From Eutrophocola sp963925675 (GTDB lineage: Bacteria > Pseudomonadota > Gammaproteobacteria > Pseudomonadales > Pseudohongiellaceae), in contig CAWUSW010000063.1 of the NCBI GenBank assembly GCA_963925675.1, positions 1 through 29,999 of the forward strand: 29,999 nt of DNA, in the 5' to 3' direction. Of this stretch, positions 15,595 to 24,607 are shown in pieces. Made by a program: the position numbers and the translations under genes. How positions within the stretch are numbered: the stretch's first letter is position 1; each line of letters opens with the position of its first letter. The notes beneath the pieces are model-generated. The model did no database searches and was not told where the DNA came from. It saw only the letters and a list, made by a program, of their open reading frames with translations.

Positions 15595-15623
15595 TCAGGA
15601 CCGCACTACTCAACAATAAAGCT

Positions 15624-15657
15624 ACTCTGACCCCCTTTTCTAAAAGGGGGTCAGAGT
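15624..15657. terminator. Tight family B palindrome, likely bidirectional terminator
   Basis: A perfect 16-bp stem (ACTCTGACCCCCTTTT against its complement) has a 2-nt loop. It lies 30 bp after the MFS stop and 70 bp from the convergent marC stop. The outer sequence CTCTGACCCC is that of family B, but arm orientation is reversed compared with 9338-9459. It lacks a long T-run after the stem on the plus strand. Confidence 0.65.
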
Positions 15658-15728
15658 GATTTAAATGAGTGAGAACCCGGTGACCCGCAACAGCGACTAC
15701 TGTTGATTGCAATGCAGGAAAGCTAAGC

Positions 15729-16340
15729 TTAAATCAGCAACAACCAACGCTCCACGCCTCTGAGAATCATATCCACAGCAAAAGATCCTGTGAACAGTGC
15801 CGTAATTCGGCCTGCGATTTCTACATAGCGTTCCATATATTTTTCACTGCGAGACTGCACAAAGTCATGCACCCATTTAAACAGAATGATGGACCCTAAT
15901 GCGGCGATCAGACCGATGAATATCGCCATACTGGAATACACCAGCCCCATTTTGGTACCAGCAATCACACTGGCACTGATGGTGCCCGGCCCGACAATGA
16001 ATGGCATCGCTATCGCACCAGCCACTTCTGATGAATGAGGGTTAAGGGAGGATATGGGAGGCCCAATACCCAATATCAGGCGTACCCCTATAATCAGAAA
16101 GGTAATCCCGCCAAAAATCATGAAGGCCGGGAAGCGGACCTGAAGCGCCGAATCAAAGATCGCCTCACCTAACCAGGCAAAAAGAAAAAAGACCACGAAG
16201 CTGATCATTCCGGCGCGGATCATGAGACTGGAGAACTGCCTGATCGGCACATCCTTGATCAGGGCAAGCAGGTAGACACTCATAATAAAGGGATTGAGCA
16301 GAACGAAAATCAGGAGAAATGACTGGGTGAAGTTTTCCAT
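15729..16340 (-). CDS. MarC family integral membrane protein (203 aa)
   Basis: About six hydrophobic segments and length near 200 aa, as in the MarC/UPF0056 family. The conserved starts are visible: LLNPFIMSVYL near the N-terminus and AIAMPFIVGPGTISASVI in the middle, close to the family pattern P...GPG.I. The function of MarC proteins is not settled. They were once linked to multiple antibiotic resistance and this was later withdrawn; some homologues have been proposed as amino acid exporters. The gene lies about 100 bp downstream of the BCCT gene on the same strand and may be part of that transcript. Confidence 0.85.
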   Translation of the reverse strand: MENFTQSFLLIFVLLNPFIMSVYLLALIKDVPIRQFSSLMIRAGMISFVVFFLFAWLGEAIFDSALQVRFPAFMIFGGITFLIIGVRLILGIGPPISSLNPHSSEVAGAIAMPFIVGPGTISASVIAGTKMGLVYSSMAIFIGLIAALGSIILFKWVHDFVQSRSEKYMERYVEIAGRITALFTGSFAVDMILRGVERWLLLI

Positions 16341-16437
16341 GGAATCACTTTAGAGATAAAAAGGAATGCATCATAAGTGCTTTCTTTTTAGTGTACAGAA
16401 AAACGTGCAGAAACTTCCAAAAATGATAACTATTCGG

Positions 16438-17973
16438 TCAAATAGCTTCTTCATCCATGGCGAGCTTTTTCTTTAGCGACCAGGCAACCGCAATAATGAC
16501 CAGACTAAAGGGCAGGCCCATACTCACCGCACCGGCTTGCAATGCACCCAGTCCACCCAGCATGAGCAGGATAATAGCCAGAATCCCTTCAGTACATGCC
16601 CAGAAAATTCGTTGGTAAACAGGCGGATTGGGATTGCCACCGGAAGTCAGCATGTCCACCACAAAGGAGCCTGAATCAGACGAAGTAATGAAGAAAATTG
16701 CGACCAGAATAATCGCCACCCAGTTGACCAGTGTTGATAGAGGAAAATTTGCCAGCAAGGCATAAATGGCCGTTGCAGAATTTTCCTGTACCGCCTCGGT
16801 CAGCCCTCCTTCACCAAATAGCTCGAGCTGCAAGGCGGCGCCACCAAAAATACCAAACCAGAGCAGGCTCAAGAGTGTGGGAATTACCAACACACCAAGA
16901 ACAAACTGCCGAATAGTTCTGCCACGCGAAATTCTGGCAATGAACATACCCACGAAAGGTGACCATGATAACCACCAGGCCCAGTAAAAAATGGTCCAGG
17001 ACTTTTGCCACTCCAGTGTTCTGAAAGGATGCGTACTCAGGCTTAAGCCGGGCAAACCTTGCAGGTAGTTTCCCAGGTGATCAGGCAATCCCCGCAACAA
17101 GGCAGCAGTAGGCCCGGTAAACAGTACAAAGCCCATCAACAATAATGCCAGCAGCATATTAAACTCACTCAGTCGGCGTATACCCTTCTTTAAACCCATT
17201 ACCAACGAGGCTGTCGCACAAAAAGTGATGACCACAATAATGATAACCTGTGTATTGGTACTCATAGCGACGCCAAATAATTCTGCCAGTCCCGCATTAA
17301 TCTGGGATGCGCCCAGTCCCAGAGATGTCGCCAGGCCAAACAGGGTACCGAGCACGGCAAGCACATCAACCAATTTACCCGGCCATTGATGAGTATGTTT
17401 GCCAAGCAAGGGCTGCAGGGTTGAGCGAATAGCAAGGGGTTGATTGTGACGAAAGTGGTAATAAGCCAGTGCCAGACCAAGCACGGCATAAATAGCCCAG
17501 GCATGAAGACCCCAGTGAAAAATCGACAAGCGCATGGCTTCCCGGGCGGCTGCCACAGTTTCAGGAGCAGCCTGTAAAGGTGCCATGAAGTGAATGACAG
17601 GCTCTGCAACGCCGAAAAACACCAGGCCGATACCCATGCCTGCACTGAACAGCATCGACACCCAGGCTATTGTATTGAATTCGGGTTCGCTGTCATCAGG
17701 ACCCAGTTTTATATGCCCAAAGCGCGAAAAGGCCAGCCAGAATGAAAACACCAGCAAGCCTGTCACTGTCAGTGAAAACAGCCAGGAAAAATACTCAACG
17801 ATAGAATCCTGCAAGCCAAACAGAAAGAGCCCGGTCTGCTGCCTGTCAATGACAGCGGCTAATACAATCAGCAGAACCAGTCCCAGCACAGAAAAGAAAA
17901 TAAGAGGATCAGTAGCAAAGCCTGTTGAGTGAGGATTCTTTCCTGGCGCCGGTTTTAGATTTGAGTTGTCCAA
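16438..17973 (-). CDS. BCCT family betaine/choline/carnitine transporter (511 aa)
   Basis: Twelve predicted membrane helices of the LeuT fold. It has the BCCT hallmarks: FSAGMGIGLVFFGVAEP (Gly-rich unwound TM3), WTIFYWAWWLSWSPFVGMF (TM8, whose Trp residues form the substrate box in BetP) and FFITSSDSGS (TM10). The M-G-I-G form of TM3 is that of sodium-coupled betaine carriers such as BetP rather than the proton-type M-G-I-D. The start appears to be TTG at 17973 with AGGG just upstream; no suitable ATG is nearby. It begins 15 bp after the betaine methyltransferase gene, so it is almost surely in the same operon. The likely substrate is glycine betaine or a related osmolyte. Confidence 0.9.
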   Translation of the reverse strand: MDNSNLKPAPGKNPHSTGFATDPLIFFSVLGLVLLIVLAAVIDRQQTGLFLFGLQDSIVEYFSWLFSLTVTGLLVFSFWLAFSRFGHIKLGPDDSEPEFNTIAWVSMLFSAGMGIGLVFFGVAEPVIHFMAPLQAAPETVAAAREAMRLSIFHWGLHAWAIYAVLGLALAYYHFRHNQPLAIRSTLQPLLGKHTHQWPGKLVDVLAVLGTLFGLATSLGLGASQINAGLAELFGVAMSTNTQVIIIVVITFCATASLVMGLKKGIRRLSEFNMLLALLLMGFVLFTGPTAALLRGLPDHLGNYLQGLPGLSLSTHPFRTLEWQKSWTIFYWAWWLSWSPFVGMFIARISRGRTIRQFVLGVLVIPTLLSLLWFGIFGGAALQLELFGEGGLTEAVQENSATAIYALLANFPLSTLVNWVAIILVAIFFITSSDSGSFVVDMLTSGGNPNPPVYQRIFWACTEGILAIILLMLGGLGALQAGAVSMGLPFSLVIIAVAWSLKKKLAMDEEAI

Positions 17974-17988
17974 AATACCCTAAGCCGA

Positions 17989-18825
17989 TCAGCTATCTTT
18001 GGTAAAGTGCAAAATACCCCAGGCAAGATAACCCTTGTCTGCTGCCGTCACCCAGTTTTCCAGCCCCTTGATCATATTGTCCATATAATCGCGGCTGATA
18101 ATTACAACAAGCTCATCATAACGTTTCAGCAAATCCTGCCGCACATAATGATAGTGATTGCGCAATTGGGGCGTCAGATCAATTACCCGGCTCTCGGTAA
18201 AGCCAAGCGATGTAAGCACCTCACGATAAAAAGCAAAGGAACCCATGGATTCCAGATTGAGCCTGTCATACACAGGCTGCAATACGCCATCGGGGCAATC
18301 ATCAGCCTGCATCGGATCGGTAAAAATCAGCTCTCCGCCCGGTGCGATAATTCTGCTGATTTCACCAAGTACTTTTTCTTTTTTACTGCTATGCAGGAAA
18401 GAATCCTGTGACCAGACAATATCTCTGGACTTGTCATCACAGGGTATTTCTTCAAAACTGCCATGCATGACGTCAATTATATTTGGCAACTCCTGCTCTT
18501 TATTGAGCATGCGATTGCGCTCATTTTGCACTTCACTGATATTCAGGCAGGTGACATTACAGCCAACCCTTTTAGACAGGTAGCGAGCGGATCCGCCATA
18601 ACCTGCCCCCAGATCTATTACTCTGCTCTGGGCGTTAAGCCCTTGCAGCGTATCGGCCATAGTAGTCACAGTTTTTCGGCTGGCTTTACTGATGTTATCG
18701 GACTCATCATACAAGCCGATGTGAATATCTTCACCGCCCCAGACCTGTTCGTAAAAACGATCGGCGTCGCTGCTGTCGTAATAAGACTCAGTCAGCACGG
18801 CGGCATTAGAACGATTATTTTGCAT
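17989..18825 (-). CDS. sdmt: Sarcosine/dimethylglycine N-methyltransferase (SDMT, 278 aa)
   Basis: Class I SAM-dependent methyltransferase with motif I VIDLGAGYGGSARYL. It matches the known SDMT/DMT proteins of halophiles in length (about 280 aa), in the start YYDSSDADRFYEQVWGGEDIHIGLY, in the post-motif VWSQDSFLHS and in FTDPMQADD. These enzymes methylate sarcosine and dimethylglycine to glycine betaine in the cytoplasm. The gene overlaps the upstream glycine methyltransferase gene by 11 bp and has its own AGGA before the ATG, so translation is probably coupled. The BCCT carrier follows. Together with the preceding gene it completes the three-step methylation of glycine to betaine. Confidence 0.92.
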   Translation of the reverse strand: MQNNRSNAAVLTESYYDSSDADRFYEQVWGGEDIHIGLYDESDNISKASRKTVTTMADTLQGLNAQSRVIDLGAGYGGSARYLSKRVGCNVTCLNISEVQNERNRMLNKEQELPNIIDVMHGSFEEIPCDDKSRDIVWSQDSFLHSSKKEKVLGEISRIIAPGGELIFTDPMQADDCPDGVLQPVYDRLNLESMGSFAFYREVLTSLGFTESRVIDLTPQLRNHYHYVRQDLLKRYDELVVIISRDYMDNMIKGLENWVTAADKGYLAWGILHFTKDS

Positions 18826-19717
18826 GGTAATCCTTATAGGCTATGTGAACGTAAAAATCAGGGTCATCTTCTTTATAGGTTTCCTTGAAATCGCCATATG
18901 TCTCAATTTTTTGAAAACCTGCATCATTTATAAGACCACGCAGGTAATCCTTACGCAGTGGGAACATATTCAAATGATGTTTTGAGCCATCTTCGAAGGA
19001 GTACTCAAAGCGCGCCAAGCCTTCATCAACATGGATAGGTTCCGCTGACACTTTATCGCCGCAATAGTAATATTTATGTTTGGATTTAAAGCCATCATCC
19101 AGAATAGCGTCATAATTTCTCTGATCAATAATCAGTACACCATCATGTTTCAGCACGGCATAAAATTCCGCCAGTGCACGGCGACGGTCATGTTCCTCGA
19201 ACAGATGGGTAAAGGAGTTTCCCAGAATAATAACTGCATCAAACAGCTTGTCCTGGACGTCCCGATTCAGCCAGCGCCAGTCTGCATGAACTGTCTGCAA
19301 GACGTGACCACGGTTTTTCGCATTCTCGAATGCTTTCACCAACATCTGCGCATTACCATCAGCGCTGGTAACATTAAACCCGGCCTGTAGTAACTGAACC
19401 GAATGAAAACCAGTACCGGTAGCCGCATCAAGGATGTTGTGCTTACCCAGTTTCTTCAATATATCGATGAAAAACTGTCCTTCACCTTCGGCACGCGCCT
19501 CCCAGTCAATCAGTTCGTCCCAGCGTTCCACAAAATTCTCTACATATTCTTCCTGATACTGCTCCGTACTCCGGACTTTTTCAGGGCTTGCTCCATAATC
19601 CTGATCTTTGGGAATATCATGCAGGGGCATCGGTGATGGTTCGCAATTATTTGCATCAATAGCGACACTCTTAGGCGGTGGAGTTGCAGTAACTGTCAAC
19701 ATTTCACTTTCTGACAT
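18815..19717 (-). CDS. gsmt: Glycine/sarcosine N-methyltransferase (GSMT, 300 aa)
   Basis: SAM-dependent methyltransferase with motif I ILDAATGTGFHSVQLL and the strongly conserved stretches YVERWDELIDWEAR-like (here FVERWDELIDWEAR), ADWRWLNRDV, VIILGNSFTHLFEE and IIDQRNYDAILDDGFKSKH, which I know from GSMT of Ectothiorhodospira, Aphanothece and Methanohalophilus. It converts glycine to sarcosine and on to dimethylglycine. The first 40 residues are variable and low in hydrophobicity, so the start is slightly uncertain; ATG 19717 has only a weak AGG upstream. First gene of the betaine operon, divergent from a MarR regulator. Making betaine this way costs three SAM per molecule, which may relate to the methionine genes near 7 kb. 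Confidence 0.92.
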   Translation of the reverse strand: MSESEMLTVTATPPPKSVAIDANNCEPSPMPLHDIPKDQDYGASPEKVRSTEQYQEEYVENFVERWDELIDWEARAEGEGQFFIDILKKLGKHNILDAATGTGFHSVQLLQAGFNVTSADGNAQMLVKAFENAKNRGHVLQTVHADWRWLNRDVQDKLFDAVIILGNSFTHLFEEHDRRRALAEFYAVLKHDGVLIIDQRNYDAILDDGFKSKHKYYYCGDKVSAEPIHVDEGLARFEYSFEDGSKHHLNMFPLRKDYLRGLINDAGFQKIETYGDFKETYKEDDPDFYVHIAYKDYHAK

Positions 19718-20065
19718 AGATTTTTACCTATTATTAATATGTATTCTAATTAATATATAAATCAATATAATTGAAGCACCCTAGTAGGCATCCAACCAAA
19801 AATATATTATCTAATTGATTTTATTGATATTTAAATATTATTATAAAGAGGGTGTTGCATGATCAAAACATAAAATCAGCAATTATTAGTTAGTATACTA
19901 AATATTAGCTCATAAAGCGAAAATCCCTGCATAGCGGCAAATTAAGACACATTTACAAGCTGGGAAAAAATCTCTACTCTCGCCGACAAGCAATTCACCT
20001 CAGCATTGATTATTCGCCTGACACCATCAGGAATCACTTTTGAAAAATCAGGAATAGCAAAGCCC
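19718..20065. promoter_or_regulatory. Divergent control region of the betaine operon and marR-like gene
   Basis: This AT-rich 348-bp region drives both directions. Two perfect 12-bp palindromes stand out: ATATTTAAATAT at 19827-19838 and TTAGTATACTAA at 19890-19901. The second resembles the AT-rich dyads usually bound by MarR proteins, and the neighbouring MarR regulator is the obvious candidate. I cannot place -10 and -35 boxes with certainty in so AT-rich a sequence. Confidence 0.5.
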
Positions 20066-20569
20066 ATGAAGAAGCAGCAAATCGAGAGCGTATTGATCGC
20101 CTTGCGCAGACTTATTCGCGCCACCGATCTCCACTCCAGAGATCTGGTGAAAAAAACAGGATTAACCACCCCACAGTTACTACTACTGCAATCCATAAAA
20201 CAAAATGGCGAAGTCAGTATCCGGGAGCTTGCGCTGGAAATCAGTTTAAGCCAAGCCACGGTGACCAGCATCCTTGACCGCCTGGAAAACAAAAAACTGG
20301 TTGTTCGCAAACGCTCTACCAGAGACAAAAGAATCGTTCATGCTCACCTTACCGAAGCAGGAAAAAAGATAATTGCCAAATCCCCCCCGCCTCTTCAGGA
20401 TAATTTCACCAAACAGTTTACAAATCTTGAGGACTGGGAAAAGAATATGATTATCGCCTCACTGCAAAGAGTCGCCACGATGATGGATGCTGAAAAAATT
20501 GATGCCGCACCAATGCTTGATATAGGAATACTGGATCGACAACCCGAACAACCAGAGAGCAAGAAATAA
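20066..20569 (+). CDS. MarR-family regulator, EctR/CosR-like (167 aa)
   Basis: I chose ATG 20066 (MKKQQIESVLIAL), with AGGAA at 20050-20054, over a TTG 20 codons earlier. The protein has the winged helix of MarR proteins: TTPQLLLLQSIKQNGEVSIRELA, the recognition helix LSQATVTSILDRLENKKLV and the wing RKRSTRDKRIVHAHLT with the conserved D-R pair. The start RRLIRATDLHSRDL and the S-Q-A-T-V-T-S helix are those of EctR of methylotrophs and CosR of vibrios, repressors of ectoine or betaine genes that respond to salt. The divergent betaine operon supports the same job here. A tail of about 25 residues after the last helix has no clear role. Confidence 0.85.
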   Translation: MKKQQIESVLIALRRLIRATDLHSRDLVKKTGLTTPQLLLLQSIKQNGEVSIRELALEISLSQATVTSILDRLENKKLVVRKRSTRDKRIVHAHLTEAGKKIIAKSPPPLQDNFTKQFTNLEDWEKNMIIASLQRVATMMDAEKIDAAPMLDIGILDRQPEQPESKK

Positions 20570-20675
20570 CTGTAATTCACTACTCACTGTGATCTAGCAA
20601 ACCCAGTCAGGGCGTTTTTATTTTTAAAAGCACTTCAAGTCTGGTACAAGGATGATTAATGTCAGCTTCAAACAT

Positions 20676-20744
20676 AGGGACGCTTGCAACTTAGCAACTC
20701 AAAAATACAGGCATGTCTTAAGTTGCTAAGTTGCAAGCGTCCCT
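20676..20744. repeat. Perfect family D palindrome (core GGGACGCTTGCAACTTAGCA)
   Basis: Perfect 24-bp arms at 20676-20699 and 20721-20744 surround a 21-nt loop. It lies between the marR-like stop and the APC permease start, ending 30 bp before that start. The imperfect copy at 11819-11877 shares its outer half. Formed in RNA, it would be a very stable hairpin just upstream of the permease ribosome binding site. Confidence 0.85.
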
Positions 20745-20773
20745 TTCATTCCTCCTTTTTCAGAGGATTTATT

Positions 20774-21996
20774 TTGTTAAAAACTGCAATCCCCTGGCAA
20801 CGACCGCCTGAATTAAAAAGGGTCATTTCTCTGGGCGCCATGGTTTTTTATGGCCTGGGAACGATTGTCGGTGCCGGGATTTATGTGTTGATCGGAAAAA
20901 TCTCCGGTCTGGCCGGGTCATGGACCCCTTTGGCATTTTTAGTCGCCGCAGTGATCTCAAGCTTTACCGGATTATCCTATGCAGAACTAGTGGGAAGATT
21001 TCCACTCAGTGCCGGCGAAGCGGTCTATATTGAAAACGCCTTTCATCAACCCTGGCTTACGCAATTGGTGGGCTGGTCCGTGGTACTCACTGGCATCGTG
21101 TCTGCCTCGACACTAATAAAAGGCTTTGCAGGCTATTTTATCAGCCTGTTTGGTGGCTTGGAGCCTGTCATCATTGTAATTTCACTATCGAGTATATGTT
21201 TACTGGCATGTAGCGGCGTTAAGCAATCAGTTAACCTGGCAGTGGCTATCACGTTTTGGAGCTGGGCGGATTACTGATCATCGTTCTTGTTTCCACAGAA
21301 TCACTGACAAATGCAGAGAATTGGCAAACCTGGAAGGAAGGTCTGTATGCGCCTTCCTGGTCAGGTATTGCAGCAGCGGCCTTTCTGGCCTTTTATGCTT
21401 TTATTGGTTTTGAAGATATGGTCAATATGGCTGAAGAAGTCACAGATGCTGCCACGGCATTACCCAAAGCAATTATTATTGCCATTGCCTGCTCGGGAGC
21501 AATCTATTTAATTGTTGGTCTGGTCGCAGTAGTTGCTGTGCCAGGTGCAGAGCTGGCAGCCAGCCTTTCACCTTTAACGACCATTGTCGAAAACTCGACC
21601 TGGTTTCCCGCTTTCCTGATGACCTATATTAGTTTAATCGCCATTTTGAATGGCGCAGTAGTGCAAGTGTTAATGGCCCCGCGCGTGGTTTACGGCATTA
21701 CTCAAAATTCCGCCTCACTGTCTTTTCTCGCCGCTATCAATCCACGTACACAAACCCCGATATTGGCAACGCTATTAGTGACTTTATTAATATTAGCATT
21801 CTCTTTGTGGCTACCAATTACACAGCTCGCACAACTTACCAGTACAGTCATATTATGTTTATTTGTTTTGATAAACAGCGCACTGGTGATTATAAAAATC
21901 CGTGGCTCGCATGAAGGCTTTGAAGTGTACTTCTGGGTTCCCGTTTCAGGAATTATTACTTCTACATTGTTATTGATTGCGCAATTTGTTATCTAA
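20774..21996 (+). pseudogene. APC family amino acid permease split by a frameshift
   Basis: Two overlapping frames together encode one APC-superfamily permease of about 407 residues. The first (20774-21277, TTG start after AGAGGA at 20762-20767) has the TM1 signature GLGTIVGAGIYVLIGKISG and ends at a TGA after AVAITFWSWADY. The second runs from about 21256 to 21996 and begins in mid-helix with LELGGLLIIV, then has FYAFIGFEDMVNMAEEV (conserved TM6 region). The frames join if one T is added to the TTTT run at 21254-21257. The mutation may be real or a homopolymer error. If intact it would import an amino acid or a related amine. The rest of the frame is not decayed, which suggests that a break, if real, is recent. 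Confidence 0.8.
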
Positions 21997-22006
21997 GAAA
22001 TTTAAT

Positions 22007-22111
22007 TTAATGACTAAATTTTATTACGCCAATTGCTGAAATAATAATAAAAAAAATGGTGATGCCCAAAATCCATTTCAGGCTCCACCAAAGCTTTAAG
22101 AAAAATGAATA
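22007..22111 (-). other. Open hydrophobic frame directly after the TonB receptor stop
   Basis: In the same frame as the TonB receptor, after its TAG (22112-22114), 34 codons remain open and end in TAA at 22007-22009. They would encode WWSLKWILGITIFFIIISAI followed by GVIKFSH, a good membrane helix. There is no ATG and no clear ribosome binding site; TTG or CTG are the only possible starts. It may be the relic of a small membrane protein or a chance result of T-rich sequence. Confidence 0.25.
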
Positions 22112-24607
22112 CTAGAAATTTCTCTTAATTGATAACGCCCATTCCGCAGGACGGATATAGGTTGTCTGGATACTGCCAAACAGATTGAGGAAGTTCAGAC
22201 GACTTTGAATAACACGTTTATCCGTGATATTCGTTCCCGCCAATGATAACTGCCATTCTTCATCTGGTGATACCCAGGTTACTCGCGCATTACTAATAGT
22301 ATTAGAAGGCGAACGAGTTAGCGGGTCATTATTGGCTCCAAAAAATGTTTCTCCCTGATAGGTCACACCGTAGCGCACGGCAAACTGACTGCCATTGCTT
22401 AAATCAGTGAAATAACTGATGTTCAAGGCACCGGTATAATCCGGTGTACGTCCGGGAACACTATTAATATCTGTGGCACCACCTGGATCAAGCCCCAAAT
22501 CAATTCGCGTCTGCGGATCTGAAAACGCCAGATCAGTAAACTGGAAATCAATATGGCCAACATTGGCATCAATTAACCAATGCTCACCAAGAGTGGCTTG
22601 CGCTTCAATTTCAAAACCCTTGATTGAAGCTTCGCCGCCATTGGTGGTTAACCAGACTGCATTACTATTAAGGTCTAAACCAGCACCACCTATCTGCATG
22701 TCACTATAGGTCATATCATAGTAGTTGGCATTCAAGCGCAAACGGTTATCAAACCAGTCTGACTTGATCCCTACTTCCAGGTTTTCCAGCTGCTCTGGTC
22801 CAAATGGCACACGGGTTGTTTCTGATGGTCGCGCAGTTGTACCGCCACCACGGAAACCTTCCTGCCATGTAGCATAAAACATGACGTCATCATCATAATC
22901 ATATGACAGGCTCACCATAGGATTGGTTTGGCTTGCGCTAACCTCGACAGGCAGGGGATCCCATACCAGGCTTTCGTCTCTGAAAAAGCGTTCCTGCAAT
23001 ATTGTTTTATCTTCTTCAGTACGACGCAGACCAATAGTTAAAGACAACTTATCAGTAAGACTGGTGACAGTATTAAGGAACAGGCCTCTGTCTTCTACTG
23101 TGATTGTATCTACACGGTCAATACAGCTATTAGCAAACAAGCATGGCATTAACACCGAAATATTGGAGTTAAAATCATCTGCATCATAATACCAGTAGCC
23201 TACAGTCCAGGCTGTTTTACCACCGAATGCTTCACCACTAATACGTAGCTCAGTTGAAAACTGGTCATGGGTGAAAGTATCCAGAGTATGGTTGATCGGC
23301 AAAGGTGAGGCATCAGAATCACGCCCCCATTGCGCGTCGAACTTTCTCTCGGCAACAATTAATTTCACATCAACGGCATCAAGACTCCAATCAACAGTTG
23401 CATTCCAACCGGTATGATAAACATCATTAATATTTGGCGTTTCGATACCATCAAGAGTACTGTTAAAGCCTGAATAGTTTACGTCTTCACTGGTAGGGAC
23501 AAAACGATCATCCCAGGGAACGCCCCAGGTGGGTAAAGCAACCGTATTGTTATACCAGTTCAATAAAAATGGATCGGATGCCTCAGTGGTTGCAGAGCTG
23601 AGCAAATCGTATGGAGATTCACTGGTCTGGTCGGTAACGTCAGCGGCAAAATTAAATTCCAGATCATCACTAACCACCCAACGTAATTGTGCTCTGGCAG
23701 CTTTGACGACTTCGGCACCTAGAGTGCCAACATTACAGCCTTTGCCAGTTCCTAAAGGAGATGTTCGACTGGGTAGTGCAAAGGCATTATCCGCAGCACT
23801 TCCCACTTCTCCCATGATTGGAGTACCACGACCCGCCCCTGGTCCACCACCATCACGATTCCAGCCGATGACACCATCATTAATACCCGCTAATTCCGGC
23901 GTACCATTGGCCTCCATCTGACAGGCGAAATCAACATTGTTTTGCCAACCATCACGGCTTTTCGAAACCGCGGACACTCTGGCAAACAACTCATCTTCAA
24001 TTAAGGTTGTACCGAAAGAGGCACGAACATCCAGACGATCATACTCGCCCGTGGTCACTTCAATGGCGGCGTTTTCATCGCCTTCACCTGGTTTACGAGA
24101 AATCAATCTCACTACACCACCAATAGCATTTTTACCAAATAATGTGCCTTGCGGCCCACGCAATACTTCAACACGCTCAAGATCCATCAAATCCAGAATT
24201 GCACCAGTTGGCCTACCCAACACAACATCATCCAGGTAAATAGAAACGGTAGGATCTGAAGTCCCTTTAAAATCGCCAAAACCCAAACCTCGAATATTCG
24301 CAGCAAGTGTTGGCCCCCAACCAGAACCCAGTTGGTCCATGGTTACGTTAGGCGCCCAGTCAGCTACATCAATTACATTTTGCGCACCATTCGCTTCCAG
24401 CTTGTCTGCAGAAATTGCGGTTATAGCAAGAGGGATTTCCTGCAAAGACTCTTCCTGAAAACGTGCAGTAACAACGATCTCTTCAATTTCCTGCGCAACA
24501 ACCGGCGTTGTTGCTGCCGCCGAAGCTACCGCTACTGCCAATCCAAGCCTCTTAAGCCGCCCGGATTTAATCATTGATTGCCAGTTTTTTGATTGATTAA
24601 TAGACAT
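22112..24607 (-). CDS. TonB-dependent outer-membrane receptor (831 aa)
   Basis: Signal peptide with a long basic start (MIKSGRLKRLGLAVAVASAA...VVAQ). A TonB box-like EIEEIVVTARF follows at about residues 40-50, then the plug: LQEIPLAITAIS, RGLG, PTVSIYLDDV, and LERVEVLRGPQGTLFGKNAIGG. The barrel fills the rest and ends in aromatic F (SIKRNF), as outer-membrane barrel proteins do. The ATG is preceded by AGGGG. The EEIVVTA/VLRGPQGTLFG type belongs to the large group of receptors for diverse organic compounds rather than known siderophore receptors, so the substrate is open. It is divergent from the TPR-like gene at 25284 across a long AT-rich gap. Confidence 0.93.
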   Translation of the reverse strand: MSINQSKNWQSMIKSGRLKRLGLAVAVASAAATTPVVAQEIEEIVVTARFQEESLQEIPLAITAISADKLEANGAQNVIDVADWAPNVTMDQLGSGWGPTLAANIRGLGFGDFKGTSDPTVSIYLDDVVLGRPTGAILDLMDLERVEVLRGPQGTLFGKNAIGGVVRLISRKPGEGDENAAIEVTTGEYDRLDVRASFGTTLIEDELFARVSAVSKSRDGWQNNVDFACQMEANGTPELAGINDGVIGWNRDGGGPGAGRGTPIMGEVGSAADNAFALPSRTSPLGTGKGCNVGTLGAEVVKAARAQLRWVVSDDLEFNFAADVTDQTSESPYDLLSSATTEASDPFLLNWYNNTVALPTWGVPWDDRFVPTSEDVNYSGFNSTLDGIETPNINDVYHTGWNATVDWSLDAVDVKLIVAERKFDAQWGRDSDASPLPINHTLDTFTHDQFSTELRISGEAFGGKTAWTVGYWYYDADDFNSNISVLMPCLFANSCIDRVDTITVEDRGLFLNTVTSLTDKLSLTIGLRRTEEDKTILQERFFRDESLVWDPLPVEVSASQTNPMVSLSYDYDDDVMFYATWQEGFRGGGTTARPSETTRVPFGPEQLENLEVGIKSDWFDNRLRLNANYYDMTYSDMQIGGAGLDLNSNAVWLTTNGGEASIKGFEIEAQATLGEHWLIDANVGHIDFQFTDLAFSDPQTRIDLGLDPGGATDINSVPGRTPDYTGALNISYFTDLSNGSQFAVRYGVTYQGETFFGANNDPLTRSPSNTISNARVTWVSPDEEWQLSLAGTNITDKRVIQSRLNFLNLFGSIQTTYIRPAEWALSIKRNF

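Noticed and set aside
362..20744. Dispersed palindromes as a CRISPR array
   Set aside because: Copies are single, far apart and of different sequence, with no regular spacers and no cas genes.
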